Of a DNA stretch of 64,000 bases, positions 9,100-17,612 are shown in pieces (positions within the stretch are counted from its first letter, which is position 1; each line of letters begins with the position of its first letter). The stretch comes from Brevibacterium aurantiacum. Lineage in GTDB: Bacteria > Actinomycetota > Actinomycetes > Actinomycetales > Brevibacteriaceae. A model generated the notes under the pieces. The model worked only from the letters and a program-made list of their open reading frames with translations, did not search any database and was not told where the DNA came from. The DNA is taken from NCBI RefSeq assembly GCF_900169065.1, contig NZ_FXZB01000014.1:62001-126000 (forward strand), read 5' to 3'. The translations under genes were made by a program, and so were the position numbers.

Positions 9100-10032
9100 A
9101 TGGACGAAGTGAAGAACCTCGATGCCGAAGCTGTCTTCGCCGCACTCACCCCCAGCGAGGCTGTTGCTTCCCTGCGAGAGGCACTCGCGGGCGATTTCGA
9201 TCCCGCCGACGACATCCCCCGCACGATCAGCGACATCTCCGCCGGGAACATGATCTTCATGCCCTCGGAGATCGGCGACTGGGTCGGGGTCAAACTCGCC
9301 GGCGTCTCCGTCGGCAACCCCGAACGTGGCCTCCCACGGATCATGGCCCAGTACCTCATGTACAACAGCGCCACCCTCGAACTACGGACCGTCATCGATG
9401 GTGCCGCTCTGACGACTCTGCGCACGCCTGCTGTGTCCTTGGCCGCGATCGAGCCCGCACTGAACAGGTTCACACAGCCGGTCAATGTCGTGATCTTCGG
9501 CGCCGGACCGCAGGGGACAGGACATGCCGATACGCTCGCCGATGTCCTCACCGTCGAGCTCGCAGATGTCACCTTCGTCGTCCGCTCTCCCGACCAGGTC
9601 ACCGCCGATGTCCGTGACCGCGGCAAGGTGTTGCAGGCACAGACCGCCGAGGTGGAGGCAGGACTGCGCGCCGCCGACATCGTCGTCACCGCCACCACCT
9701 CCAGCGAACCCCTGTTCTCAGCGGATCTCGTCAAACCCGGTGCTGTTGTCATGGCCTGTGGCTCCCACGATCCCCATTCACGTGAGCTGCCAGCCGAGCT
9801 CTTCACCTCGGCGCTGGTGATCGTTGAAGACCTCAGCACCGTTCTGCGAGAGTGCGGCGACGTCGTCCTCGCGATCTCCGACGGCGCACTGAACGCGGAT
9901 TCACTCGTCACGATGAAGCAGTTCAGCAATGGCGAGGTCAGCGCCGATGCGAGCCAGACGGTCATCTTCAAGGGCTCCGGCATGTCATGGGAGGACCTGG
10001 CTGTGGCCACGAAGCTGGTCGGCAAAGCATGA
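9100..10032 (+). CDS. ornithine cyclodeaminase / mu-crystallin family enzyme
   Basis: 310 residues. Members deaminate ornithine to proline or reduce cyclic imino acids and ketimines with NAD(P)H. Visible signs are the substrate domain (DDIPRTISDISAGNMIFMPSE, GVKLAGVSVGNPERGLPRIMAQY), LRTPAVSLAAIE, the Rossmann motif VVIFGAGPQGTGHADTLADV and TATTSSEPLFSADLVKPGAVV. ATG at 9100 has GAAGGA 11 nt upstream; ATG at 9088 overlaps that site and is less likely. The stop overlaps the ATG of the next gene (ATGA), so enzyme and amino-acid permease are coupled. This suggests uptake and conversion of one amino acid, possibly proline, ornithine or a pyrroline/piperideine carboxylate. Confidence 0.85.
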   Translation: MDEVKNLDAEAVFAALTPSEAVASLREALAGDFDPADDIPRTISDISAGNMIFMPSEIGDWVGVKLAGVSVGNPERGLPRIMAQYLMYNSATLELRTVIDGAALTTLRTPAVSLAAIEPALNRFTQPVNVVIFGAGPQGTGHADTLADVLTVELADVTFVVRSPDQVTADVRDRGKVLQAQTAEVEAGLRAADIVVTATTSSEPLFSADLVKPGAVVMACGSHDPHSRELPAELFTSALVIVEDLSTVLRECGDVVLAISDGALNADSLVTMKQFSNGEVSADASQTVIFKGSGMSWEDLAVATKLVGKA

Positions 10033-11402
10033 GTTCCTCCGCCGAAGGAGCCACGGGAGCCAAGGGCGCCGCGGGGAAGTCAGGTGAGCTTCACCGCAGC
10101 ATCGGATTGACCGAACTTGTCTTCATCGGTCTGGTGTTCATCGGGCCGGCGGCTGCTGTCGGTGTCTTCGGCACGCTCGACGCCAACTCGGGCGGGGCGG
10201 TTGCGCTCGTCTATGTCGTGGCCACGATCGTCATGTCGTTCACCGCGGTCAGCTATATGCGGATGTCGCGGGAGATTCCGCGGGCCGGGACCGTCTTCGC
10301 CTACGCCTCGGCGGGAATCGGACCGCGAGCCGGATTCACCGCCGGATGGATGATCCTCCTCGACTATCTGTTCATCCCGTCCGTGGCGTACCTGTTCACG
10401 GGCATCGCTCTGAACTCGATCTTCCCGAGCATTCCCGTGTGGCTGTTCACCGGCATCGCCGTCATCCTCACCACCGGGCTCAACCTCGCGGGCGTGAAGA
10501 TCGCCTCACGGGTGATCACGCTCGTGGTCGTCATCGAAGTGCTCGTTCTCGGGCTGGTCCTCGTGCTCGGCATCATCTTCCTGGCCGCCAATGGACCCAG
10601 CCGTGATTGGCTGTCCCCACTGACCGGCGTGGGCGCGTTCTCGATCACTGCTGTACTGGCTGCGGTGTCTGTGGCCGTCCTGTCCTATCTCGGCTTCGAC
10701 TCCCTGGCGACCTTCGCCGAGGAGGCCAAAGGCGGGCCGAAGATCGTCGGACGCGCCACCCTGGTGTGCCTGATTCTCGCCGGGGTCTTCTTCGTGGCGC
10801 AGACCTGGGTCGGCAGCCTGCTCTCGCCGGTCTCCCCTGCCGAGCTGCAGGCCAATCCCGAGTTGGAGGGTGCCGCCTACTACGATGCCGTCGATGCCAC
10901 CCTCGGGACATGGGTCCACTGGCTGCTGGCCCTGGCCAAGGCCGTCGGTGCGGCATTCTCGGCCATGATCGGACAGGCCGCCGGCTCCCGCATCCTCATG
11001 GACATGGGGCGCAAAGGCCAGGTGCCGAAGTTCCTGAGCCAAGTCTCGCCGCGCACCGGTGTTCCGTGGAAGGGAATCCTCGTCGCCGCTGTCGGCAACG
11101 TCATCGTTGCCGGTTGGGCCACGACCCGTGCGGACGGACTCGACCAGCTCACGTCCATCGTCAATGTCGGCGCGCTGAGCGCCTTCATCTTCGTCCAGGC
11201 CTCAGTGGTCGGCTATTTCCTCGTCAAGCGCAAGGGTTCTGAGACCCCGAGCTGGTTCACACACGGGGCGATTCCGATCATCGGCGCCATCCTGCTCGCC
11301 ATCGTCTTAGTCAGCGCGAATCCTCTGGCACTGATCATCGGTGCGGTGTGGTTGGCCATCGGCCTCGTCGTGTATCTGGTGCGCAACCGCCGACGAGTGT
11401 GA
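10029..11402 (+). CDS. APC-family amino acid permease
   Basis: 457 residues with about 12 predicted transmembrane helices. The family N-terminus is clear (RSIGLTELVFIGLVFIGPAAAVGVFG), and SREIPRAGTVFAYASAGIGPRAGFTAGWMILLDY is the typical helix 2-3 region. The ATG overlaps the stop of the ornithine-cyclodeaminase-like gene by 4 nt. It probably imports that enzyme's substrate. Ends 19 bp from the convergent Q/P-rich gene. Confidence 0.9.
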   Translation: MSSSAEGATGAKGAAGKSGELHRSIGLTELVFIGLVFIGPAAAVGVFGTLDANSGGAVALVYVVATIVMSFTAVSYMRMSREIPRAGTVFAYASAGIGPRAGFTAGWMILLDYLFIPSVAYLFTGIALNSIFPSIPVWLFTGIAVILTTGLNLAGVKIASRVITLVVVIEVLVLGLVLVLGIIFLAANGPSRDWLSPLTGVGAFSITAVLAAVSVAVLSYLGFDSLATFAEEAKGGPKIVGRATLVCLILAGVFFVAQTWVGSLLSPVSPAELQANPELEGAAYYDAVDATLGTWVHWLLALAKAVGAAFSAMIGQAAGSRILMDMGRKGQVPKFLSQVSPRTGVPWKGILVAAVGNVIVAGWATTRADGLDQLTSIVNVGALSAFIFVQASVVGYFLVKRKGSETPSWFTHGAIPIIGAILLAIVLVSANPLALIIGAVWLAIGLVVYLVRNRRRV

Positions 11403-11421
11403 CTGGGTCAGACTGCTGACC

Positions 11422-12465
11422 TCAGTCCTGGAGCCGGGTTGTGCCGTCGATCCCACCCGAGGTGTTGAGCTGCTTGGCATAGCAGTAGTCGGCTCCCAGT
11501 CCGTGTGACGAACACCAGGACAGCGCCTCCTCGGGGTCGTCGTATCCGATTCCCACAACGGTGACCCAGAAGTTGTCTTCTTTGAAGCTGGCGAAGTCGC
11601 CAGACCACACCAGCTGCACGCGGGGATACTCTTCCCGCAGCTCTTGGTGTTCGGCGAGAATGTCCTTTTCCTTCCAGACTTTCCCCTCGGCCTCCAGGTC
11701 CAGCTTCTTCGAGCTCAGCTGCGGCACCCACTTCCCGTTGAGGTCGGCTTTGACGCTGGGTCTGTCACCTTCGATCAGCTGATCGAGAGCCTTCGCGGGG
11801 TCATTCGACAGTGATGGTGACTCCGAGGGTTCGGGACTCTCTGAGGGACCCTGACTCGACGAGGCCTCACCTCCCGGGGTCTTCGCATCCGATGAGGCCG
11901 GTGCCGCAACCGTGTCACCGTCGGAGTCATTGCCGAACAGAGTCGCTGCGCCCCACCCGATTCCGAGGGCGACGACCACGATGAGAACTACGCCCAGCGC
12001 GATGAGCCCCTTCCGACTGCGCGGCTTCCCTGTCTGTGCGGCGGCATAGGGCCCCTGGCCATACTGGGCATTGGGGTTCTGCACCGGCGCCTGCGGTTGC
12101 TGCGGGTACTGCTGTTGCTGCGGGGGCTGTTGATATTGGTCTTGCGGGGCCTGCGCCGAAACGGATTCACTCTGTGGGCGCTTCGGCCTGGGGTATGGGG
12201 TCGCGGGAGGAGGCACGGGAGTCGCGGCAGGGCCATTACCCCAACCATTTCCGGCATGCTCGTTCGGCTGACCCCAGCCGTTGTCTGACGGCTGTTCTGG
12301 CTGCCCCCAGCCGGTATTAGCCTGTTGGTTCCACCCTGAATCCGACTGCTGATTCCACCCTGTATTTGGCTGCTGCTGCGGAGGATTCGAGCCGTGTCCT
12401 TGGTGCCCGTTGCCGTTCCACTCAGGGTCGCGGCCACTCCCGGGCGGAGGGGGATTCTCACTCAT
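11422..12465 (-). CDS. membrane-anchored protein with Q/P/N-rich cytoplasmic region and extracytoplasmic C-terminal domain
   Basis: 347 residues, no recognised function. Residues 1-150 are low-complexity (repeats such as NTGWNQQ, SGWNQQ, NNGWGQP). A single TM helix lies near 165-190 (GLIALGVVLIVVVALGIGWG), then a Ser/Pro/Glu linker (SSQGPSESPEPSESPS), then a globular domain of about 110 residues with two cysteines (LSWCSSHGLGADYCYAKQ). Topology suggests the N-terminus is inside and the domain outside. The start is ATG at 12465; the 20 codons upstream look non-coding. It is divergent from a much larger protein of similar plan, with a symmetric operator-like region between them. Confidence 0.75.
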   Translation of the reverse strand: MSENPPPPGSGRDPEWNGNGHQGHGSNPPQQQPNTGWNQQSDSGWNQQANTGWGQPEQPSDNGWGQPNEHAGNGWGNGPAATPVPPPATPYPRPKRPQSESVSAQAPQDQYQQPPQQQQYPQQPQAPVQNPNAQYGQGPYAAAQTGKPRSRKGLIALGVVLIVVVALGIGWGAATLFGNDSDGDTVAAPASSDAKTPGGEASSSQGPSESPEPSESPSLSNDPAKALDQLIEGDRPSVKADLNGKWVPQLSSKKLDLEAEGKVWKEKDILAEHQELREEYPRVQLVWSGDFASFKEDNFWVTVVGIGYDDPEEALSWCSSHGLGADYCYAKQLNTSGGIDGTTRLQD

Positions 12466-12492
12466 CAGCGACTCTCGATCTTTCTTTGCGAA

Positions 12493-12581
12493 ATAAGTCA
12501 ATTTAGACAACTTCGATGGTGCCACAATCCTAATATAGGATTGCCATTACAAAATGAATATAAAGTCGCACATTGACTTAT
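12493..12581. promoter_or_regulatory. nested symmetric operator region between divergent envelope genes
   Basis: A perfect 10-bp inverted repeat (ATAAGTCAAT at 12493-12502, ATTGACTTAT at 12572-12581) flanks an almost concentric perfect palindrome CAATCCTAATATAGGATTG at 12525-12543 (8-bp arms, 3-bp centre). Centres lie at about 12537 and 12534. The stretch is clearly more AT-rich than its surroundings. It holds both promoters, and the outer arms contain TTGACT, which could serve as -35 elements pointing outwards. Confidence 0.55.
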
Positions 12582-12640
12582 ATCCATCTACAGACCCCTC
12601 GCCTGCACCGCTGCAGACCCACCCGGATGAAGGACCTGAC

Positions 12641-15600
12641 ATGAGCGACTCATCTCACGACGCCAAAGACAACGGAGCCGCGGAAGAGTCGAGCAGCCCT
12701 CCCGCTACGGAGCCGAAGAGCACGGAGAATTCGCCCGTCCCGAAGGAGCCCGAATCCTCTCCCGCGGCCGGGTCAGACGCGGACGCTTCTGCCACTGGCT
12801 CCGAACCTACTGTTGCCTCCGGATCTACGGCCGGTTCGAAAAGTGACGACCTTGATTCCACAGCGCGATTCGCACCCGGATGGAACCAGAACAACCAGCA
12901 GCAGTCCCACCTCTATGGCTCAGAACCGCAGGCCGGATCACCACAGCCGAGGACGGGATCGCCCCACCCGAACTCGTACTACTCTCACTCGGGCAGTCAG
13001 CCGAATGGGTATCAGGGAAACCAGCCAGGTGGATACCCCGGCAGCCAGCCAGGTGGATACCCGGGAAACCAGCCAGGTGGGCACATGGGCAGTCAGCCCG
13101 GCGGCCACCTCGGCGGTCACCCTCAGGGAGTTCCCTATCCGCAGCCTCCCCAGTACCCGCAGTCCCAGATGTCTCCGTCTGCGGCGAAGTACCTGTCGGC
13201 ATTCGGACAGGGGGCCACATGGCGCAGCGCCCTGATGCCGCCGGGGCTGGCGCTGCTCGCCGGAATCATTGTCTCGATCATCGTCTCGGCGCTGCTCACC
13301 TCGATGAGCGATTTCACCGCTCTCGCTGAAGAGATCGGCTTCAACACCGACGGAATCAGCTATGCGCTGCCCTTCGTCCTGCTGGCAATGTCCCTATTCG
13401 GTTCGGCTGTCTTCCGCTTCAGCGTGCAGGCAGGAGACATGGGGCAGGCGTCGGGCAGCCTCTTCGCCTCGGGAGCACCGCTGCTCATCACCATCATCGT
13501 CATCGGTGTGCTGTGGTGGTTCACGAAGCGCAGCGAGTTGAAGTCACCGTCACCCAATCGCGGAGTCACCTGGATCCGCATCGGGATCACGACCTTGTCC
13601 ATGGCTCTCGTCCTGTTTCTTCTCCAACTGATCTTTGCGGCGCGCTTCTCCATCACGGAAAGCGGCGGCATGATCGATCTCGAATTCTCCGCCGTGACCG
13701 TCCGTTCCTTCTTCCTGCCGCTGCTCGCCGTCTTCATCACCAGCATCTGTGCAAGGATCGCCGGGCACTTCAAGGGCAGCGAGGCCATCGGCGCCCCCTT
13801 CCTACGGTGGCTCGTCCCGCCGATTCTCGTGACGTGGACCCACCTCATCGTGGCCACACTCGCCCTGTCAGTCGTCGCAATCTTCATCATTCCGCTGTCC
13901 TTCGACATGCCCTGGCAGACGATCCCAGCGCTCTTCATCAACGTGGGCCTGATCCTCACCCTGCTTGTCCACCTCGGCGGAGTCAGCGCCTCGGCCCAGG
14001 GCGACATGATGGGTTACGACTCCGGCGGGTTCTCGGAATCACTGACTATCTTCAGCCGTGAGGCACCCGGGCAGCTGTGGATCGGACTGCTTGCGGTCGT
14101 CGCAGCCATTCTCGTCGCAACTCTTGTCGCCACCGTGACTCGCCGTCCCTATTGGACGATCCCCGGCGAGGACAAGCAGCAATGGGCCACCGCGTGGAAG
14201 ATTCCCTTGGCGTTCTGTGCCATCTGGGGACTGCTTTCCGTCCTGGCGGTCCCCCTCCGCATCCACCTCGAGGGATCTGCCGCAGCTGCCTCGATGTTCG
14301 ATGGGTTCGGCACCGCCCGCGCTGGCGTCGGCCCTCTGGCCTGGTCGTTCCTCCTCTTCGCCCTCTGGGGCGTTGTCATCGAGGTTCTGTCGAGGACCCT
14401 CGGCCCGCGGCTTGTCCTGACCATTCCAGCCATCGCGAAATTCTTCGCTGGACGGGCCGTCCACCCGCACTGGGGCCAGGCTCTGGGCATGAGCGAACCG
14501 CGCCATCCCCTCATCCATCCAGATGCCGTCGCTGGACGTGGCCCCGGAGTCGGTATGACAGCTGCCGGCGCTGGCGCTGCTGCTGGTGCAGCTGGTGCCG
14601 GTGCAGCAGGTGCGGCGTTTGGCGCTCAGCCAGGACCGTCTGCCCCAACCCCGGGTTCAGCCGCGACTCCCGGAACAGATTCTGCGGGCTATGCAAATGT
14701 CCCGCAATCTGGCGCCCCGACTCATGCAGATCCCGGCTCTTACCCGAGCTCAGGCGCCACCTATCCGATGCCTGCTCACCCAGGCGGCTCCCCGAACGGC
14801 GCCTATGCCGTGGCTGGCTCGCCCCCACCTCCCGGAACAGCACCGGCCCAACCCTTCAACAAGAAGAAGGCCACTCTGGTCGGCGTAATCAGCGGCTCGG
14901 CGGTTCTCGCGATCATCGCGGCACTCATCGTCGTCACGCAAGTCAACGGGAACACGTTCAGCCCCGAAGCCGCCGTTGAGAAGTACTTCTCCGAACTCTC
15001 CGATGGCGACGCCGAGGGAGCCTTGAAGATGGCCGACGTCGACGTACCCTCCGAGCAGAGGCAGCTGCTGACGAATGACGTCCTGAGTGCCGCAAAGGCC
15101 CTGCCGAAGGACGTCACCGTCGAAGATGCCGAAATCAACGGAAACTCGGCGACAGTGACCGCGACCTACGACGTAGGAGGAAGCAAGGGCACGACGAACT
15201 TCTCGCTGCACAAGGCGGGCAAGAAGGCTCTGTTCTTCGACGACTGGAGGCTGCAGGCGCCCGAGCTCTTCTACCTCTCCGTCGAGACTCCCGGACTGAA
15301 CAAGGTCAAGATCAACGGCATCGATATCGAGACCAGCCAATCTGGCCTCGCGCTTCCGGCTTTCCCGGGAATGTACACCATCGGACTGTCGGAAGAGACC
15401 GACCTGGTTTCTGCAGACGAGATCGAGACACGAGCGTTCTTCGCCGAGGAAGGCGACTCGGAAGGGTACGAGCCGGCGCTGCTCGCGGCCCAGCCCACCG
15501 ACGCATTCCGCACTGAAGTGAACAAGCAGGTCAAGACCCTCATCGACAGCTGTGCCAAGAAGACCGTCGCCCAACCCGACGGCTGCCCGTTCGGCTCCTA

Positions 15601-15907
15601 CAGCGCCGAAAGCTACGACGCGACGAACCTCAATTGGTCAATCTCCTCGTATCCGACGGCCACCGTGGGCGATCCATCGGGCGAAGGCTATTTCGACCCT
15701 GAAGAATCCACTGGCCCCAACGGCGGCCCAGCCTGGCCGATCTCGACAGAGTCGACCGGCGAAGCGTTCCTCACCGGAAAATATGACTCGTACTTCGACG
15801 AATCGGAGACCTTCGATGACACCGTGACATTCTCGGTCGACGGCACCGCGGAGATCGTCGACGGCAAGGTCGTCATCAACATCGAAGGCGACCCGTACGG
15901 GTTCTGA
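12641..15907 (+). CDS. large polytopic membrane protein with low-complexity N-terminus and extracytoplasmic C-terminal domain
   Basis: About 1088 residues; family not recognised. Residues 1-190 are Ser/Pro/Gly/Gln-rich and include five 8-residue QPGGYPGN-type repeats. About 200-640 is a polytopic region (MPPGLALLAGIIVSIIVSAL, LWWFTKR, several helices). About 650-770 is an Ala/Gly/Pro-rich spacer. A further TM helix (ATLVGVISGSAVLAIIAALIVV) precedes a roughly 330-residue outside domain starting FSPEAAVEKYFSELSDGDAEGAL, like NTF2/DUF4878-type modules in envelope proteins; CAKKTVAQPDGCPFG could hold a disulfide. ATG at 12641 has AAGGA 6 nt upstream. Its stop TGA is back-to-back with the dsdA stop. 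It could be an envelope sensor or cell-wall accessory protein; this is inference. Confidence 0.75.
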   Translation: MSDSSHDAKDNGAAEESSSPPATEPKSTENSPVPKEPESSPAAGSDADASATGSEPTVASGSTAGSKSDDLDSTARFAPGWNQNNQQQSHLYGSEPQAGSPQPRTGSPHPNSYYSHSGSQPNGYQGNQPGGYPGSQPGGYPGNQPGGHMGSQPGGHLGGHPQGVPYPQPPQYPQSQMSPSAAKYLSAFGQGATWRSALMPPGLALLAGIIVSIIVSALLTSMSDFTALAEEIGFNTDGISYALPFVLLAMSLFGSAVFRFSVQAGDMGQASGSLFASGAPLLITIIVIGVLWWFTKRSELKSPSPNRGVTWIRIGITTLSMALVLFLLQLIFAARFSITESGGMIDLEFSAVTVRSFFLPLLAVFITSICARIAGHFKGSEAIGAPFLRWLVPPILVTWTHLIVATLALSVVAIFIIPLSFDMPWQTIPALFINVGLILTLLVHLGGVSASAQGDMMGYDSGGFSESLTIFSREAPGQLWIGLLAVVAAILVATLVATVTRRPYWTIPGEDKQQWATAWKIPLAFCAIWGLLSVLAVPLRIHLEGSAAAASMFDGFGTARAGVGPLAWSFLLFALWGVVIEVLSRTLGPRLVLTIPAIAKFFAGRAVHPHWGQALGMSEPRHPLIHPDAVAGRGPGVGMTAAGAGAAAGAAGAGAAGAAFGAQPGPSAPTPGSAATPGTDSAGYANVPQSGAPTHADPGSYPSSGATYPMPAHPGGSPNGAYAVAGSPPPPGTAPAQPFNKKKATLVGVISGSAVLAIIAALIVVTQVNGNTFSPEAAVEKYFSELSDGDAEGALKMADVDVPSEQRQLLTNDVLSAAKALPKDVTVEDAEINGNSATVTATYDVGGSKGTTNFSLHKAGKKALFFDDWRLQAPELFYLSVETPGLNKVKINGIDIETSQSGLALPAFPGMYTIGLSEETDLVSADEIETRAFFAEEGDSEGYEPALLAAQPTDAFRTEVNKQVKTLIDSCAKKTVAQPDGCPFGSYSAESYDATNLNWSISSYPTATVGDPSGEGYFDPEESTGPNGGPAWPISTESTGEAFLTGKYDSYFDESETFDDTVTFSVDGTAEIVDGKVVINIEGDPYGF
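12997..13116 (+). repeat. five tandem 24-bp coding repeats (8 residues each)
   Basis: Units start at 12997, 13021, 13045, 13069 and 13093. They encode QPNGYQGN, QPGGYPGS, QPGGYPGN, QPGGHMGS and QPGGHLGG. Units 2 and 3 are nearly identical in DNA, with the first 18 bases the same, so the array is recent or kept homogeneous and may vary in copy number between strains. Confidence 0.8.
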
Positions 15908-17332
15908 TCAGGCGCTGTGCCTGTGCAATAGGTCAAGGCCCTCTGCAACGTACCGTTCGCGATCAGCAGTGGGCACCATGGCACCGCCCGTCACCCACAC
16001 CAGATGAGTGGCATTGTCCTGCCCATCAGCACTCCACCCTTCACCTTGACCATCACCGAGGTGGTCCATCGTTCGCCACGGAACGGTCAGTCCTGCGGTC
16101 GCCGAAGGCTCGACATCGAGTCCTTCGGACTGGTGGAGCACACCGACGCCGGCCTTGATGACCTCGTCGCTGACCGTGGCGAATCCGGTGATCAGGGGGC
16201 TGATCACCGGACCGATGAAGCGGGAAGGCCGCGCCACGGCTAGACCATCGGCTGCGGTGCTTCCGCTCAGCCCGATGTCCTGGACCGAGATCTCGCTGTG
16301 CAGGCCGGTCCTCACTCCGAGGAACATTGCGGGTGCTTGGCTGGGCTCCACGAAGATGCAGTGCACATCGTCGCCGAAGACCCGCTTCAGGCCATAGGTC
16401 ACTCCGCCTGGTCCGCCGCCGATCCCGCAGGGCAGGTAGACGACGAGAGGGTGATCGGCGTCGACGATCACTTGCGCATTCTCAAGTTGGTCTTTGAGAC
16501 GCAGAGCCGCCACCGCGTACCCGGCGAAGAGACTACGCGAGTCTTCGTCATCGACGAAGTGAGTGCGTGGAGCGCCGGCGGCGGATGCTCGACCGGCTGA
16601 CACTGCTGCCACAAAGTCCCCGGCATGTTCGATAACGTCGACACCGTGGCTGCGCAGAAGTTCCTTCTTCCACTCGCGGGCGTCGGCCGACATGTGCACC
16701 GAGGCCGCGAAGCCGAAGGCGGCGCTGAGAATGCCGATGGACAGTCCCAGATTCCCGGTGGATCCGACGACGATCCGGTGAGTTGCGGCGTGCGCACGAA
16801 ATTCTTCGGAGCTGTAGGTGGAGGGTTGGTTCGGGTCCAGTCCACGCTCGGCGGCGACCGCCTCGGCGTATTCGAGGACCTCGTGGAAACCTCCACGGGC
16901 CTTGATCGATCCGCTGATCGCAAGGGCATCATCGCGCTTGAGCCACAGCCTGCCGGGCAGCACGGCGCCGAGGCGGTTGTTGAGATCTCTTTGTACGACA
17001 TCCGCTGGGACGAGGGGTGACTCAATGAGTCCGCCAGCAGCCGCGGTCTCTGGGAACGTGTCGGCGAACCACGGGGCGAAGCGGTCGAAACGCTGTGCGG
17101 CCCGGTCCATGAGGTCGGGGTCCACCCCGGCCTGGCGATCCACACCGGCTTCGAGGTCCCCACTGGCCGACCGATCCACATTGGCGTCGAAATTCGCGGC
17201 CATACTCTGAAGCACCTCGGCTGCGGGGTCGAGATCACTGCGCATCCAGGTAGTCGGTTCGCCGGATGCCAGGGACCGGACGACCGGATCGGCAGCATCG
17301 AATTCAATCTCAGGCTGTGATTGAGAGGTCAT
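15908..17332 (-). CDS. dsdA: D-serine ammonia-lyase (D-serine dehydratase)
   Basis: 474 residues. A PLP enzyme converting D-serine to pyruvate and ammonia. The PLP-lysine region is clear (LWLKRDDALAISGSIKARGG), followed by STGNLGLSIGILSAAFGF and the glycine-rich phosphate loop PCGIGGGPGG, in family order. The N-terminal part carries an extra Asp/Gly-rich segment (about residues 50-72) not recalled from the E. coli enzyme. ATG at 17332 has GGAG 9 nt upstream. No dsdC or D-serine transporter is adjacent; the gene stands alone between a convergent membrane protein and the divergent siderophore gene. Confidence 0.9.
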   Translation of the reverse strand: MTSQSQPEIEFDAADPVVRSLASGEPTTWMRSDLDPAAEVLQSMAANFDANVDRSASGDLEAGVDRQAGVDPDLMDRAAQRFDRFAPWFADTFPETAAAGGLIESPLVPADVVQRDLNNRLGAVLPGRLWLKRDDALAISGSIKARGGFHEVLEYAEAVAAERGLDPNQPSTYSSEEFRAHAATHRIVVGSTGNLGLSIGILSAAFGFAASVHMSADAREWKKELLRSHGVDVIEHAGDFVAAVSAGRASAAGAPRTHFVDDEDSRSLFAGYAVAALRLKDQLENAQVIVDADHPLVVYLPCGIGGGPGGVTYGLKRVFGDDVHCIFVEPSQAPAMFLGVRTGLHSEISVQDIGLSGSTAADGLAVARPSRFIGPVISPLITGFATVSDEVIKAGVGVLHQSEGLDVEPSATAGLTVPWRTMDHLGDGQGEGWSADGQDNATHLVWVTGGAMVPTADRERYVAEGLDLLHRHSA

Positions 17333-17480
17333 GGGAACAGACTCCGATTCTGCGCGGTGCCGAAGGACTCAACGAATTGATCCTATCTGTGGCCTCAACC
17401 CGGGGCTGACCACTCCCCTGGCGCGCACCAGAGCTTCAACGAGCAGCGCTCTGGCGACCCTCGGAATCTCCGTCGCACAA

Positions 17481-17499
17481 TTTGGACAGGCTACCCTTA
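17481..17499. promoter_or_regulatory. DtxR/IdeR-type iron box upstream of siderophore-interacting protein
   Basis: TTTGGACAGGCTACCCTTA matches 13 of 19 positions of the remembered DtxR consensus TTAGGTTAGCCTAACCTAA, including the GG and CC core positions. It lies 114 bp before the GTG start and just upstream of a possible -10 (TAGACT, 17511-17516), where bound repressor would block transcription. Confidence 0.6.
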
Positions 17500-17612
17500 C
17501 CAACTTAACGTAGACTTGTGCATGAACGTTGCACCACATCGCTTGCAGAGAGCTTCTCCCCGCAAGCGGCCGCCACGAGTTCCCCGGCACGACGAGGAAC
17601 GAAGGAGCATCT

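Noticed and set aside
8865-10025. 515-codon minus-strand frame running from the small membrane protein back through the cyclodeaminase gene
   Set aside because: Only the last 128 codons look like a protein. The rest is antisense to a clear enzyme gene and has the Ser/Thr/Arg-rich composition typical of shadow frames in high-GC DNA.
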